Source: Nitrososphaerota archaeon | GTDB lineage: Archaea > Thermoproteota > Nitrososphaeria > Nitrososphaerales > Nitrosopumilaceae | DNA length: 64,000 bases | Reading direction: 5' to 3' | NCBI GenBank assembly: GCA_028867755.1 | Contig: JAGWFT010000001.1 | Location: forward strand, 1,067,992 to 1,131,991 | In this document: positions 55,581-64,000 of the stretch, in pieces | Layout of the letters: each line of letters begins with the position of its first letter | Numbering within the stretch: position 1 is the stretch's first letter | The notes under the pieces: generated by a model | What the model was told of the DNA's origin: nothing | Databases searched by the model: none | The model's input: only the letters and a program-made list of their open reading frames with translations | Position numbers and translations under genes: made by a program

Positions 55581-56090
55581 TCACTTTCTTTCAAATTCAA
55601 CAACTAGTTCTATCTTTCGCAGGTGTTGTGATATTACGATTACTTTGTCTATATCAATTGGGAATCTTGGTGTCCTTCTTCCTGAAACTATGACCTTTGT
55701 CTTCCTAACTCCTCCAGGTGCCCACAATTGATTAACTGCTAATATTTTGATTGGAAAGAACATGTCCTCAATGAACTTTTTATCATCACATCCTATTTCA
55801 ACAAGCCAGATTTTGCCGATAAACTCGCCTTGAAGTATCCTGTAAAGTTCCCTACTTTGCCTTATAGTCATGATATCTGTACTGCTAAGATACAGTACGT
55901 AATTTCCGTTTGATTCCTGGCAGGAATTCAATGTGAATTTTTCAATTGGAGGTATTTTTTGGGATAGTTGAACTAACTTTATTGAGGCATCAACATCTGC
56001 CTTTGTGAGTTGTCCCGAGTCTAATTTGGACTCGCATTGAGGACAAAGGATGCCATTCATAGCATCAAAGCTGCAAATAGGCGTCCTCAA
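55581..56090 (-). CDS. NusA-like / KH-type RNA-binding protein
   Basis: The 169-residue product starts MRTPICSFDAMNGILCPQCESKLDSGQ with a Cys-pair knuckle (CPQC plus Cys6), then a helix-strand region and the C-terminal KTKVIVSGRRTPRFPIDIDKVIVI, which resembles a KH-like RNA-binding motif in archaeal NusA-like proteins. It probably acts in transcription elongation or RNA handling. It lies upstream of aspS by about nine bases, likely as one operon. Family name is from memory, moderately sure. Confidence 0.68.
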   Translation of the reverse strand: MRTPICSFDAMNGILCPQCESKLDSGQLTKADVDASIKLVQLSQKIPPIEKFTLNSCQESNGNYVLYLSSTDIMTIRQSRELYRILQGEFIGKIWLVEIGCDDKKFIEDMFFPIKILAVNQLWAPGGVRKTKVIVSGRRTPRFPIDIDKVIVISQHLRKIELVVEFERK

Positions 56091-56229
56091 GGAAATCGAT
56101 TTTTTGCTTACTTGAACTGGAAGATAAACTATGCGATATCGGGCACTGTTGCGTTGTCAGGTGATCATTGATTTTCACTCAAAAATTCTACGTGTTACAG
56201 GTCGGGTGATAATAAAAATAATTAGGCAA

Positions 56230-56367
56230 TCATCTGCATTCTTTGCACCATGATTGCACCATTCTTACGCCCCCATTATTACGAATCCCGAAAAGTTCTT
56301 CTACTTTCGCAGAAGTATTGGCAACCTTTCCACACTTGGGACATTCTGCACGGTCAAATTTTCCCAT
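56230..56367 (-). CDS. Small CPxCG zinc protein (45 aa)
   Basis: An ATG ORF of 45 codons: AECPKCGKVANTSAKVEELF near the front and QSWCKECR at the end, giving two Cys pairs (C9/C12, C41/C44) for one zinc. Charge and length match short archaeal zinc-ribbon proteins. It is within a cluster of small ORFs around the transposase remnant. Role unknown. Confidence 0.7.
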   Translation of the reverse strand: MGKFDRAECPKCGKVANTSAKVEELFGIRNNGGVRMVQSWCKECR

Positions 56368-56475
56368 AAAAAATAATGATCGCATATTGATATAAAGATC
56401 ATGTTAATTCAACTTTATCTTTTAGTCAAGTGATCCTCAAACCGCTGGTTTTTTGATCACTCTGAAAGCAAGTCC

Positions 56476-56700
56476 ATGATGAAAAGGAATGAAAATAGAT
56501 TCTTTTGGCGTGGTATCAAGCATGACATTCCTTTATGTTGCATAATGTTCTTTGATTCAGCATGGGAATCCATTAGAAAAGATGTAAGAGAGTATGGTCA
56601 AACTATGTCTTTTCTAACTGATAATCAAGGTATAATCATGTGTCCTGAATGTTTGCAAAAAAAACTCATGAGTTCAACTTTGCGTTCTGAATTAGCGTAA
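56476..56700 (+). CDS. Small cysteine-rich protein (74 aa)
   Basis: The 74-residue product has IPLCCIMFFDSAWES near residues 18-32 and IIMCPECLQKKL near 53-64, so Cys21/22 with Cys56/59 could hold a zinc. It is opposite in direction to the transposase remnant, overlapping its end by 35 bases. Real but of unknown function; the aromatic-rich N-terminus (NRFFWRGIKHD) is unusual. Confidence 0.6.
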   Translation: MMKRNENRFFWRGIKHDIPLCCIMFFDSAWESIRKDVREYGQTMSFLTDNQGIIMCPECLQKKLMSSTLRSELA

Positions 56701-56944
56701 TCCATTTGTTATCTCCCTCTATCTTAATCCCTGCAACTTCCGAAGGTGTCTTTCCATCTAAACTCATATGCGGTCTGATATAGTTATGATAGATTTGATA
56801 ACCTGTAAGAATTGGCGTATCGGATTTCTTTAATCCTCTCATAACCTTCTCACGGTCACGAATTTCGCCGTTTAACCTCTCCATCATATTGTTATTCCTA
56901 TCTCCTTTGAGAGTGATGTGAGATTCATGAACTACTCTAGGCAT
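56666..56944 (-). pseudogene. Transposase remnant (DDE/integrase core, C-terminal)
   Basis: Only the C-terminal 92 residues remain: GDRNNNMMERLNGEIRDREK with the third catalytic acid (Glu in MERL), then GYQIYHNYIRPHMSLDGKTP. An in-frame stop lies just upstream (about 56963), and the two catalytic Asp are missing. Resembles rve/IS6-IS240-type elements, though I cannot fix the family. No terminal inverted repeats are found nearby. It marks an old insertion. Confidence 0.82.
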
Positions 56945-56976
56945 TGACTCCGTCAGGTTTAGAGTCTAGTTAGAGT

Positions 56977-57213
56977 TTATGGGATTGTATGGTATTGGCG
57001 CCCAGCGGCTCCAAATGCTATAGCACAAGCAACTACACCTACCACCATAATTACTGCATACTGTTGTGCCGTAGCTAATGGTGTGCATCCAATGTATCCG
57101 TAAGCTTGTTCTCCACATGGTTGTTGTGCAAAGGCTAGGTTAGTGCCTGAAATAGCAACTATACCTACCACCGTAATGATTCCAGCCAGTTTTGCGGGAC
57201 CTAGGTTAACCAC
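56977..57213 (-). CDS. Small two-helix exported/membrane protein
   Basis: A 78-residue product with a signal-like first helix (LAGIITVVGIVAISGTNLAFAQQ) and a second helix (YAVIMVVGVVACAIAFGAAG). The loop between has a Cys pair (PCGEQAYGYIGC) likely joined by a disulfide outside. Two-helix proteins of this sort occur in many thaumarchaeal genomes. Role unknown. Confidence 0.6.
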   Translation of the reverse strand: MVNLGPAKLAGIITVVGIVAISGTNLAFAQQPCGEQAYGYIGCTPLATAQQYAVIMVVGVVACAIAFGAAGRQYHTIP

Positions 57214-57374
57214 GCCATAAATAGGACACCATAATATTTACGCTTTAATTAGAAGCTAGTTTTTCATCAAAACAGGTCACAGGAAATCCCACTAATTTAC
57301 CAGTGTAATGATTCAGACACTGTTCGACCCATGGTTGATCTTCTTTGTGTTCATTTTAGGTTGAAGAACAAAAA

Positions 57375-57662
57375 CTAACTTTCCATGATTTTGAAAAAAT
57401 CTGCCATATCTTTTTCAGCAATTAGGTCGTCTCCTAAATGTAATTTGATCTCATCTATAATAGAATTGTAATCTTCCTTGTATACTTCTTTAAGCACAGT
57501 TTTTAGATATTCAGGATGTTCGTAACAATCCGTAATTGTCACGTCGTAATGTGCATTGAGTTTGGCTACTACCAAGTTATAGTCAGTATTTCTCCTCCTC
57601 ATTAGAACAACTTCTATGCACGATATTAGAGCAATTTTATGTTGTTCCCCCACGCTCATCAC
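57375..57662 (-). CDS. Hypothetical acidic helical protein (95 aa)
   Basis: A soluble, acidic and helical product (HKIALISCIEVVLMRRR..EHPEYLKTVLKEVYKEDYNSIIDEIKLHLGDDL). No motif, membrane helix or signal. A C10 tract lies about 95 bases upstream of its start. I do not recognise the family. Confidence 0.55.
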   Translation of the reverse strand: MMSVGEQHKIALISCIEVVLMRRRNTDYNLVVAKLNAHYDVTITDCYEHPEYLKTVLKEVYKEDYNSIIDEIKLHLGDDLIAEKDMADFFKIMES

Positions 57663-57755
57663 AATTCAATAGAAATTTGTGGTTTTAACTATTTCCAAAA
57701 ATTAGTCAAATTGACTATGTTTTCTTATATTTTGGACAATTAATCCATTATTCAT

Positions 57756-57765
57756 CCCCCCCCCC
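57756..57765. repeat. C10 homopolymer
   Basis: Ten C in a row in AT-rich intergenic DNA, between the 57375-57662 gene and the phosphate permease gene. Such tracts can slip in replication and change promoter spacing. No coding frame crosses it. Confidence 0.6.
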
Positions 57766-57826
57766 AATCTCTACAATTCTCATCTTGGAGTTTAATCTTA
57801 ACTGATAATTATCAATGATCTTCAGA

Positions 57827-58813
57827 TCATTTTAATCCGTTGATTATCAGTGTGATTACAAATGCTACTGATGCACTAGCAGGAATTGTTATTATCCATG
57901 CCCACACAATTCGTTTTCCTACACCCCACCTAACAGCAGATAATCGTCGCACTGCCCCAACACCCATTATACCTCCAGAAATTGCATGGGTTGTACTTGC
58001 CGGAATTCCAGCCCAAGCAAGAGTTGCAAGAATAGTTGCAGCCCCTGTCTCTGCAGAAAAGCCCTGATATGGTCTGAGATTAGTTATTTTCATGGCCATT
58101 GTCTTAATTATTCGCCACCCGCCAAAAAATGTTCCAAGACTCATTGCAGTGGCAGCCATTATGATCACATAAGATGGAATTTCAAATTTAGTTATGACAC
58201 CTTGCGTGAGTAAGATAAGGGCTATCACACCCATTGTTTTTTGTCCATCGTTTGCACCATGAGTTAGTGAAAAATATGTAGAAGAAACAAGTTGTAACTT
58301 TCCAAAAACAGAATTTACTGTATGCGGTTTTGTTTTTGCAAAAAACCGCATTATCAACAATGCTACAAGAAAAGATATTGCTAGTCCAGCTATTGGCGAG
58401 ATCACTATACCTGTCAATACAGTTTGAAGTCCACCAAAAATCAAGGCTTTAGAGCCCGCCCCTGCAAGACCAGCACCTAGAATGCCACCGACAAGTGCAT
58501 GGCTACTAGAGGTTGGAAGCCCCAAAATCCATGTTATGATATCCCATACTATTGCACCAGCCAGAGCACCTATGATTATGTTAAGTGTGACAAAATCAGG
58601 ATGTATGATACCTTTTCCTATCGTAGTTGCAACAGCCACACCAAAAAGAAATGGGCCGACAAAATTTGCAAATGCTGCTATACCAACTGCTGGAAGAGGT
58701 TTGAGAATTCTAGTTCCAACAATAGTAGCAATGGAGTTTGCAGCGTCATGAAACCCATTTAGAAAATCAAAAACTAGTGCAGCTACTATAGCACCTATGG
58801 CAAGTCCTATCAT
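57827..58813 (-). CDS. Inorganic phosphate transporter, Pit family
   Basis: A 328-residue membrane protein with about ten helices and the twin PD001131-like signatures: DFLNGFHDAANSIATIVGTR near the start and THGANDGQKTMGVIAL in the second half. It imports phosphate (with H+ or Na+). It follows the DUF47 gene by seven bases on the same strand, a typical pit-DUF47 pair. Confidence 0.92.
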   Translation of the reverse strand: MIGLAIGAIVAALVFDFLNGFHDAANSIATIVGTRILKPLPAVGIAAFANFVGPFLFGVAVATTIGKGIIHPDFVTLNIIIGALAGAIVWDIITWILGLPTSSSHALVGGILGAGLAGAGSKALIFGGLQTVLTGIVISPIAGLAISFLVALLIMRFFAKTKPHTVNSVFGKLQLVSSTYFSLTHGANDGQKTMGVIALILLTQGVITKFEIPSYVIIMAATAMSLGTFFGGWRIIKTMAMKITNLRPYQGFSAETGAATILATLAWAGIPASTTHAISGGIMGVGAVRRLSAVRWGVGKRIVWAWIITIPASASVAFVITLIINGLK

Positions 58814-58820
58814 ACAAAAT

Positions 58821-59453
58821 CTACGTGTATTTTAGAACGACGTCTTCTATAGAATCAGCAACGTCAAGACATCTGTCAGAAGCATCTTCTAGTGCCTCGT
58901 AGATATCCTTCAGTTTTATAATATTGATAACATCAGTTGTTTCTAGCAAATCTCCGACAGCCTTTCTGTATACATCATCTGCGTGATGCTCTATCTCGCT
59001 AATTGCACGACAGTGTTCTATGATAGATTTGTTTACCTTTAGCTTGTTCAGACTTGTAATCATGAGGTTAATCTCCTTTGTAGAGTGTTGAATATCTTGT
59101 GCTAACTCCAGCATGTAAGGAGGTGGTGATTTTATCTTGAAATTAACAATTCTTCCAGATATGCCTTCAATGTAATCAATAATATCATCAGCTTTTGATG
59201 CAATTCTTGAAATATCTTCCCTATCAAGTGGAGTGATGAATGTTTTGTTTAGTTCTTCAAAAACAGAGTGTGTCAACCCATCAGCTTCTCGCTCGATCTT
59301 TTTTATTTGGGAGTGGTTTTCGTTTAATTTATCGAAATTAGCAAATATGTCTACGAGCAGCTTTGATGCTTCTTCGGCCTTGCAGGCCAGACCATTTAAG
59401 AGTGACAAGATTTCTTTTTCATTTGATTTTATCCACGACATCCATTGATTCAT
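58821..59453 (-). CDS. PhoU-like DUF47 phosphate transport regulator
   Basis: A 210-residue all-helical protein (KKIEREADGLTHSVFEELNKTFITPLDREDISRIASKADDIIDYIEG) of the DUF47/PhoU-like family, known to accompany Pit transporters and influence their activity. It lies just ahead of the permease gene. Confidence 0.9.
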   Translation of the reverse strand: MNQWMSWIKSNEKEILSLLNGLACKAEEASKLLVDIFANFDKLNENHSQIKKIEREADGLTHSVFEELNKTFITPLDREDISRIASKADDIIDYIEGISGRIVNFKIKSPPPYMLELAQDIQHSTKEINLMITSLNKLKVNKSIIEHCRAISEIEHHADDVYRKAVGDLLETTDVINIIKLKDIYEALEDASDRCLDVADSIEDVVLKYT

Positions 59454-59586
59454 GTAGCTACTCTAAAATCTCATAGTTAAATGTCTGATGTATATAGCCC
59501 ACATGATCTATATAGTTAGAAAATTTAATTGCGATCAGGCAATTCCAAAAGGCAAATCTACTTGCATACCATAACCTAATTGTAAC

Positions 59587-60516
59587 ATGTTTGCTATTAA
59601 TGACCTAATAGTACAATACCAATTACGAGGCAAGATAGTCCATGCTGTAGATAGAGTCTCCTTTTCTCTTGAGAATAACGAATCATTAGGCATTGTAGGA
59701 GAGAGTGCATGTGGAAAAAGCACTCTAGGACTTGCAATAATCAGGTCTGTCATGGGTGGAAAAATTATTTCTGGAGAGATACTGCTTGATGGACAAGACA
59801 TATTGAAAATGTCAGACGAAGAATTTACCAAAAATATACGTTGGAAGAAGATAGCCATGGTATTTCAAGGAGCCATGAACTCGCTAGACCCAGTTTTTTC
59901 AATCAAGCAGCAGTTCGAGGAGATTCTCAGAACGCATGATTATAGTGGAAATCGCCTAGAAATGATAAATGAGGCTATTGCTTCAGTCGGCTTGCCTTCA
60001 TCTGTATTGAACAAGTTCCCTCACGAACTTAGTGGAGGCATGAAACAAAGAGCAGTGATTGCCATGGCGTTGCTTTTGAAACCAGAACTAGTAATTGCAG
60101 ATGAACCTACTACCGCACTTGATGTATTGGTACAAGCCCAAGTCTTGAGTTTACTTAAAAAACTCAAAAAGGAAGGCATGTCACTTGTGCTGATTTCCCA
60201 TGATCTTGGAATAATATCAGAGATAGCTGATAAAGTTGCGATAATGTATGCAGGAAAGATAGTGGAGTTTGGTACTTTGCAAGAGGTTTATTCAAATCCC
60301 AAACATCCCTACACAAAGTCATTGCTAGAGTCTGTACCAAAAATTAAAGGCAAGTCAGATTTGATGTCTTTGAAAGGAAATCCACCTGACTTGGCAAACC
60401 CTCCTGAAGGATGCAGATTTTACGACAGATGTTCTCAGGCCATGGAAAAATGCAGAAAAGACCCACAGAAAACCAAGACCAAATCTGGGTACGTATCATG
60501 TTGGCTCTATGAATAA
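59587..60516 (+). CDS. Oligopeptide/dipeptide ABC transporter ATPase (DppD-type)
   Basis: A 309-residue nucleotide-binding subunit: Walker A GESACGKSTLG, signature LSGGMKQRAVIAMAL, Walker B LVIADEPTTALD, and a C-terminal cysteine region GCRFYDRCSQAMEKCRKD, as in Opp/Dpp ATPases. It would power peptide (or nickel/other solute) uptake with DppF and permeases that are not in the window. A convergent repeat-protein gene separates it from the DppF-type gene. Confidence 0.9.
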   Translation: MFAINDLIVQYQLRGKIVHAVDRVSFSLENNESLGIVGESACGKSTLGLAIIRSVMGGKIISGEILLDGQDILKMSDEEFTKNIRWKKIAMVFQGAMNSLDPVFSIKQQFEEILRTHDYSGNRLEMINEAIASVGLPSSVLNKFPHELSGGMKQRAVIAMALLLKPELVIADEPTTALDVLVQAQVLSLLKKLKKEGMSLVLISHDLGIISEIADKVAIMYAGKIVEFGTLQEVYSNPKHPYTKSLLESVPKIKGKSDLMSLKGNPPDLANPPEGCRFYDRCSQAMEKCRKDPQKTKTKSGYVSCWLYE

Positions 60517-60543
60517 GTAAATAAAAATTAAAAAATTCTAAGC

Positions 60544-61458
60544 TTAGTGAGAGTATCTTGTCTGATTAAGACCGTTGCTTGGATAGTATGAATTGTAGAT
60601 ATTGAGTGCATTTTGTAATGCTTGTTGACTTGCGCTTGCTATTGAAGCATTTCTATCGTTTGAGTTTTGCTCATCGGTAGTTGTGCTAGTAAGACCTGCA
60701 TATTGTGTAGATTGTATTTCTGTAAGCTTCTTTGCATGAATCTCTTGGAATATTTGGATTGCCTTGTTTAATGAATCTGCATGTGCTGCATCTAGTTGAC
60801 GACCTACAGTGTTCTCGTTAGTAGTACCACCTGATTGAAGATTCAGGTAATTAGTGTCAATCTTTGTTATATCATTTACAAGTGCTGTTGCTTGTGCTTC
60901 CATAGCATTCCATGTCTTTTCAATTTGAGCTTGTCTGTCAATAGACTGCTCACTTGTTGTTCCTAGACTTTGTAGATTAGTATAGGCTGCATTTATTTTT
61001 GATAATTGTGAGACGATAGCTTCTGACTCGCTCAGTGATTGATCTGCTGCTTGAGCAATCATAGTAGTTCTGTTTCTTCCTTGCTCATCAGTTGTAACAC
61101 TAGTCAAGCCTGTATAGTTAGTAGACTGGATATATTGAAGCTGTCTGGCATGAATTTTATCAAACTGTGACATGGCATTTTCTAAAGATACCTGTGTTCC
61201 TGTAGTCAGGTCACGACCTTTAGTAGTCTCATCTGTTGTAGTAAAGGCCAGATTAGACCAGTCTCGTTGTGATTCGTTCATATTGTTAAATTGATACTTG
61301 TTAGAATAGACCAATGCTGCTCTTTGTTGAGCAACAAGTTGTCGCTGAGCAATATCAGACCATTTATCATCCGCAAATACCATCTTACTTAGGTATAGAG
61401 AACTTCCGCTTAGGACTAAACCGCTGATCATTACTACGGCTAGGAGTTTTACGTTCAC
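60544..61458 (-). CDS. Secreted protein with five ~45-residue repeats
   Basis: The 304-residue product has a signal (LLAVVMISGLVLSGSSLYLS) and five repeat units centred near residues 67, 115, 159, 204 and 253, each a Tyr/Trp-x2-Leu-x-(S/F)-x0-1-TT-(D/S/N)-E core about 12 residues before an Arg. Units 2 and 5 resemble each other (YTGLTSVTTDEQ, YAGLTSTTTDEQ), as do 3 and 4 (YTNLQSLGTTSEQ, YLNLQSGGTTNEN). Between cores the sequence is helical and Gln/Ala-rich. It sits in reverse between two ABC-ATPase genes. I know no function. Confidence 0.72.
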   Translation of the reverse strand: MNVKLLAVVMISGLVLSGSSLYLSKMVFADDKWSDIAQRQLVAQQRAALVYSNKYQFNNMNESQRDWSNLAFTTTDETTKGRDLTTGTQVSLENAMSQFDKIHARQLQYIQSTNYTGLTSVTTDEQGRNRTTMIAQAADQSLSESEAIVSQLSKINAAYTNLQSLGTTSEQSIDRQAQIEKTWNAMEAQATALVNDITKIDTNYLNLQSGGTTNENTVGRQLDAAHADSLNKAIQIFQEIHAKKLTEIQSTQYAGLTSTTTDEQNSNDRNASIASASQQALQNALNIYNSYYPSNGLNQTRYSH

Positions 61459-61623
61459 GTTTGAGTATCATATATCATAGCCTTTAAAACTTTGCGATAA
61501 TAGGAATTTGACCAAGTGATCGCCTAATGCCTAAATTATTCACCAGACGATCAGGTATGGGATCAGCAAAAAATCCATTTTTCTACGGTTGACCCATGCA
61601 CACTTACAGTTTTCTTGATATAC

Positions 61624-62607
61624 ATGACAAACGACCTAACTGTAGTGGAAGAGATCCTTTCTATAAAAAACTTGAAAAAGTACTTTGTAAAAGGAAGAGA
61701 ATTTTCTCGCCAAAAAGAGACAATAAGGGCAGTGGATGGGATATCATTTTCAATTACACGTGGCCAAACTTTTGTCCTTGCTGGAGAGTCTGGATCAGGT
61801 AAGACAACAATTGCCCGTTTGATATTGCGTGCGCTAGAACCTGACTCGGGTGAGATATTTTTTGACGGCACTAAAATAACTAATGATGTATCAAGTCTAA
61901 AAAAGATAAGAACTGAATGTCAAATGATACATCAAGACCCTTATGCATCAATTGATCCTAGAATGACGGTTCTTGACATAGTAAAAGAACCACTAGACAT
62001 ACATAACATTGGCAAATCAAACAAGAGAAGGGATTTAGTTTTTGAAGCATTAAGAGATGTGAAATTAGAGCCTGATGAGATTGTTTCAAAATATCCACAC
62101 ATGTTATCAGGTGGCCAAAGACAACGTGTGGCAATCGCAAGAGCTATTGCAACAAAACCCAAACTAATCATAGCTGATGAGCCAGTATCTATGCTTGATG
62201 TTTCAGTTAGAGTCGGAATTTTGGAGTTGATGAGAGAGTTGCAAAATAAATACGGAATTTCATTTTTTTATATAACTCACGACTTGTCCACTGCAAGATA
62301 TGTTGGACAGACGATTTTCATATTATATCTTGGCAAAATTGTAGAGATGGGCCCTATCAATGACGTATTATCACGACCGCGGCACCCATACACACAAGCA
62401 TTATTGGATTCTATTTCAGAACCAACCCCAGACAATTTACAAAAGGAAAAGAAAATTCGCATCAATGATCCTATTGATATCAATGTGTATCAAGGGTGCA
62501 GATTCAGAGCAAGATGTCCGTATGCTATTGAAAAGTGTAAACAAGAACCCAGTCTTGAACAAATTGATGGTCAGAGATCTGTTGCGTGTTTTGTGGAGAT
62601 AAACTAG
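61624..62607 (+). CDS. Oligopeptide/dipeptide ABC transporter ATPase (DppF-type)
   Basis: About 327 residues: Walker A GESGSGKTTIAR, Q-loop MIHQDPYASIDPRM, signature LSGGQRQRVAIARA, Walker B LIIADEPVSMLD, and the Cys cluster CRFRARCPYAIEKC. Forms the second ATPase with the DppD-type gene at 59587-60516. The ATG at 61624 is preferred over TTG at 61615. Its end overlaps the convergent SMC gene by four bases. Confidence 0.9.
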   Translation: MTNDLTVVEEILSIKNLKKYFVKGREFSRQKETIRAVDGISFSITRGQTFVLAGESGSGKTTIARLILRALEPDSGEIFFDGTKITNDVSSLKKIRTECQMIHQDPYASIDPRMTVLDIVKEPLDIHNIGKSNKRRDLVFEALRDVKLEPDEIVSKYPHMLSGGQRQRVAIARAIATKPKLIIADEPVSMLDVSVRVGILELMRELQNKYGISFFYITHDLSTARYVGQTIFILYLGKIVEMGPINDVLSRPRHPYTQALLDSISEPTPDNLQKEKKIRINDPIDINVYQGCRFRARCPYAIEKCKQEPSLEQIDGQRSVACFVEIN

Positions 62608-64000
62608 TTTGCAACTTCTTGTGGCATGCTAGAAATTCTATGTGACACAACATGTGAAACTCCATTTCTTGGAAAGACACCGTAAATCAATTTTGCTTTT
62701 TTCACTACAGAATCCTTCAATGACACCATGATAATTTGACTTCCTCCAGACCTATCTTCAAGTATTTTGGATAGTCTTTCTGTATTTAGTGCATCCAGGT
62801 GAGCATCAACTTCATCAAGAAGATAGAACGGAGAGGGCTTTAGTTTCTGAAGAGCAAGTAGGAATGTAATTGCAGCAAGTGTTTTTTCTCCACCGCTGAT
62901 TGATGTTGATTCACGCTTTGGTTTGTTTGGGAATTGTACCAGATATGAAATTCCAGATGAAAATATGTCATCTTCATTTTGAATCTCAAGCCAAGCATTA
63001 CCTTCAGTCATCTTGTTGAATATCTCACGTATGTCTTTATCCACTTTATCATAAGATTCCAAAAATGTTTGTCTCTTGTCTTTGTCTATTTCTTCAATGA
63101 ACTTTACAATAGAGTTCCTTTCAGATTCGAGTTCATTTTTCCTAGTGGACATTGAACGATACCCATTTGAGATCTCAACATATGTCTCAGGAGCCCTTGT
63201 ATTGAGAGAGCCTGACATTTTTTTCTTTTCAGACTCTAGTGCTACAAGGATTTGATCGACATCAAATGAATCAAGCATGGCATCATAGCCATATGAGAGA
63301 AGGGTTTTGTTAATTCTTTCTTCATTTTCACTAAGATCTTTGATATCACGTAATATAGAATCAGATTGCCTTTCCATACTGTTGATTTCTTTTGTAAGTG
63401 TACGCTCAGATTCATCGAGAATCTTCAATTTGGCGTCATATTCTTTGAGTGTGGATACTGAAGTACCAGATGTCGATATCAACTGCTGCTCTTTTTCTCT
63501 TAATGACACAAGTAATGCATCAGCACTTTCTTTTTCCTTTGATAGTGCCCTTGACTGCACATCAAGATCGTGTTTTTCATGGTTTAGCGAGGATTGTTCT
63601 TCGGATAGACGACGCATGTTTGCCTTGTGCACACTTTCTTCATTGGTAAGCTCTGTCAATCTTGCAGTTAGTTCACGAAATTCAGTAGAAATAGTACTTT
63701 GTGCACTCAGCAAGGCCGCTCTTTTCTCATTTAATGAGGAGATCATGTCAGCAATTCTTGCTTGTTCTTCTTCAGCATAGTTTTCTTTAGTTAGAGATAT
63801 CCTCTCCTCTAAAGATGCGATATAGGACTCTGTCTTTGATAGCTCAACTAGAATAGTTTCTTCTCTGCGCCTGAGTTGCAAAATCCTTGATGAAATTTGC
63901 TCTAGTGATACAGATATTGTCTTAAATTTTGATTTAACGTCAGTAAGACTAAGGTCTACGTTTGCAAGCCCAGTCTCTGAAGAACCATACCTACTTTCCA
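62604..64000 (-). CDS. smc: SMC chromosome-segregation ATPase, C-terminal part (5' end outside window)
   Basis: The frame is open to the right edge, so this is the C-terminal 465 residues. Most is coiled coil, including alternating E/K/L heptads such as LNEKRAALLSAQST. The head has ABC signature STSISGGEKTLAAITFLLALQ, Walker B FYLLDEVDAHLD, and the D-loop/H-loop region. SMC with ScpA-type partners folds and moves chromosomes. No scpA gene is in the window. Confidence 0.93.
   Translation of the reverse strand, partial: ESRYGSSETGLANVDLSLTDVKSKFKTISVSLEQISSRILQLRRREETILVELSKTESYIASLEERISLTKENYAEEEQARIADMISSLNEKRAALLSAQSTISTEFRELTARLTELTNEESVHKANMRRLSEEQSSLNHEKHDLDVQSRALSKEKESADALLVSLREKEQQLISTSGTSVSTLKEYDAKLKILDESERTLTKEINSMERQSDSILRDIKDLSENEERINKTLLSYGYDAMLDSFDVDQILVALESEKKKMSGSLNTRAPETYVEISNGYRSMSTRKNELESERNSIVKFIEEIDKDKRQTFLESYDKVDKDIREIFNKMTEGNAWLEIQNEDDIFSSGISYLVQFPNKPKRESTSISGGEKTLAAITFLLALQKLKPSPFYLLDEVDAHLDALNTERLSKILEDRSGGSQIIMVSLKDSVVKKAKLIYGVFPRNGVSHVVSHRISSMPQEVAN

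Noticed and set aside
1..64000. CRISPR arrays, rRNA genes and complete insertion sequences
   Set aside because: No regularly spaced repeats, rRNA-like sequence or full transposase with terminal repeats were seen.

Overview
The window looks like chromosome of a mesophilic thaumarchaeon (Nitrososphaerota, ammonia-oxidiser lineage; Nitrosotalea/Nitrosopumilus-like is the best guess, made without any database search). The case rests on several features. There are archaeal genes (aRF1, ribosomal protein S26e, archaetidyl-type CDP-alcohol transferase, PurP, pyruvoyl arginine decarboxylase). There are surface proteins ending in a PEFG anchor and a protein with thaumarchaeal S-layer-type domains. Many very small CxxC zinc proteins are present. 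DNA is AT-rich, and many starts lie 25-30 bases after a TATA-like box, as in leaderless transcripts.

Layout. 1-7.4 kb: end of thrS, agmatinase, and a tight aspS-gatC-gatA-gatB operon for Asn/Gln-tRNA. 7.7-18.7 kb: UbiA prenyltransferase, regulators, purP, a ZIP transporter facing an HTH regulator across a symmetric promoter, DsbA-like protein, aRF1, sensor kinase, thioredoxin, HIT hydrolase. 18.9-24.2 kb: secreted/membrane proteins and an NDH-2-type dehydrogenase. 24.3-33.7 kb: ilvD, the trpEGDCBA operon, pyrG. 33.7-39.9 kb: NAD kinase fused to an HTH domain, PfkB kinase, S26e, lipid head-group transferase, cupredoxin, oligoendopeptidase F. 40.1-44.8 kb: surface-protein cluster. 44.8-49.0 kb: arginine decarboxylase, peroxiredoxin, pyrophosphatase, a dehydrogenase/LsrF-like aldolase pair. 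49.1-53.9 kb: ilvB-ilvN-leuA-leuB preceded by a putative leader peptide. 54-57.7 kb: second aspartyl-tRNA synthetase, NusA-like protein, small zinc proteins, a transposase remnant. 57.8-64 kb: Pit/DUF47 phosphate uptake, two peptide-ABC ATPases split by a repeat protein, and the C-terminal part of SMC.

Genes that work together: ilvD with ilvBN-leuAB for branched-chain amino acids (ilvC, leuC and leuD are not here); trpEGDCBA for tryptophan (trpF not here); arginine decarboxylase (44.8 kb) and agmatinase (1.6 kb) for putrescine; the 6.1-kb AspRS with GatCAB for Asn-tRNA.

The most notable observation is a 20-residue ORF (49109-49171), half of it Leu/Ile/Val. It lies just after the promoter of ilvBN-leuAB and runs into a hairpin plus T5 tract. 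This is the architecture of a bacterial-type ribosome-mediated attenuator, which would be very unusual in an archaeon.
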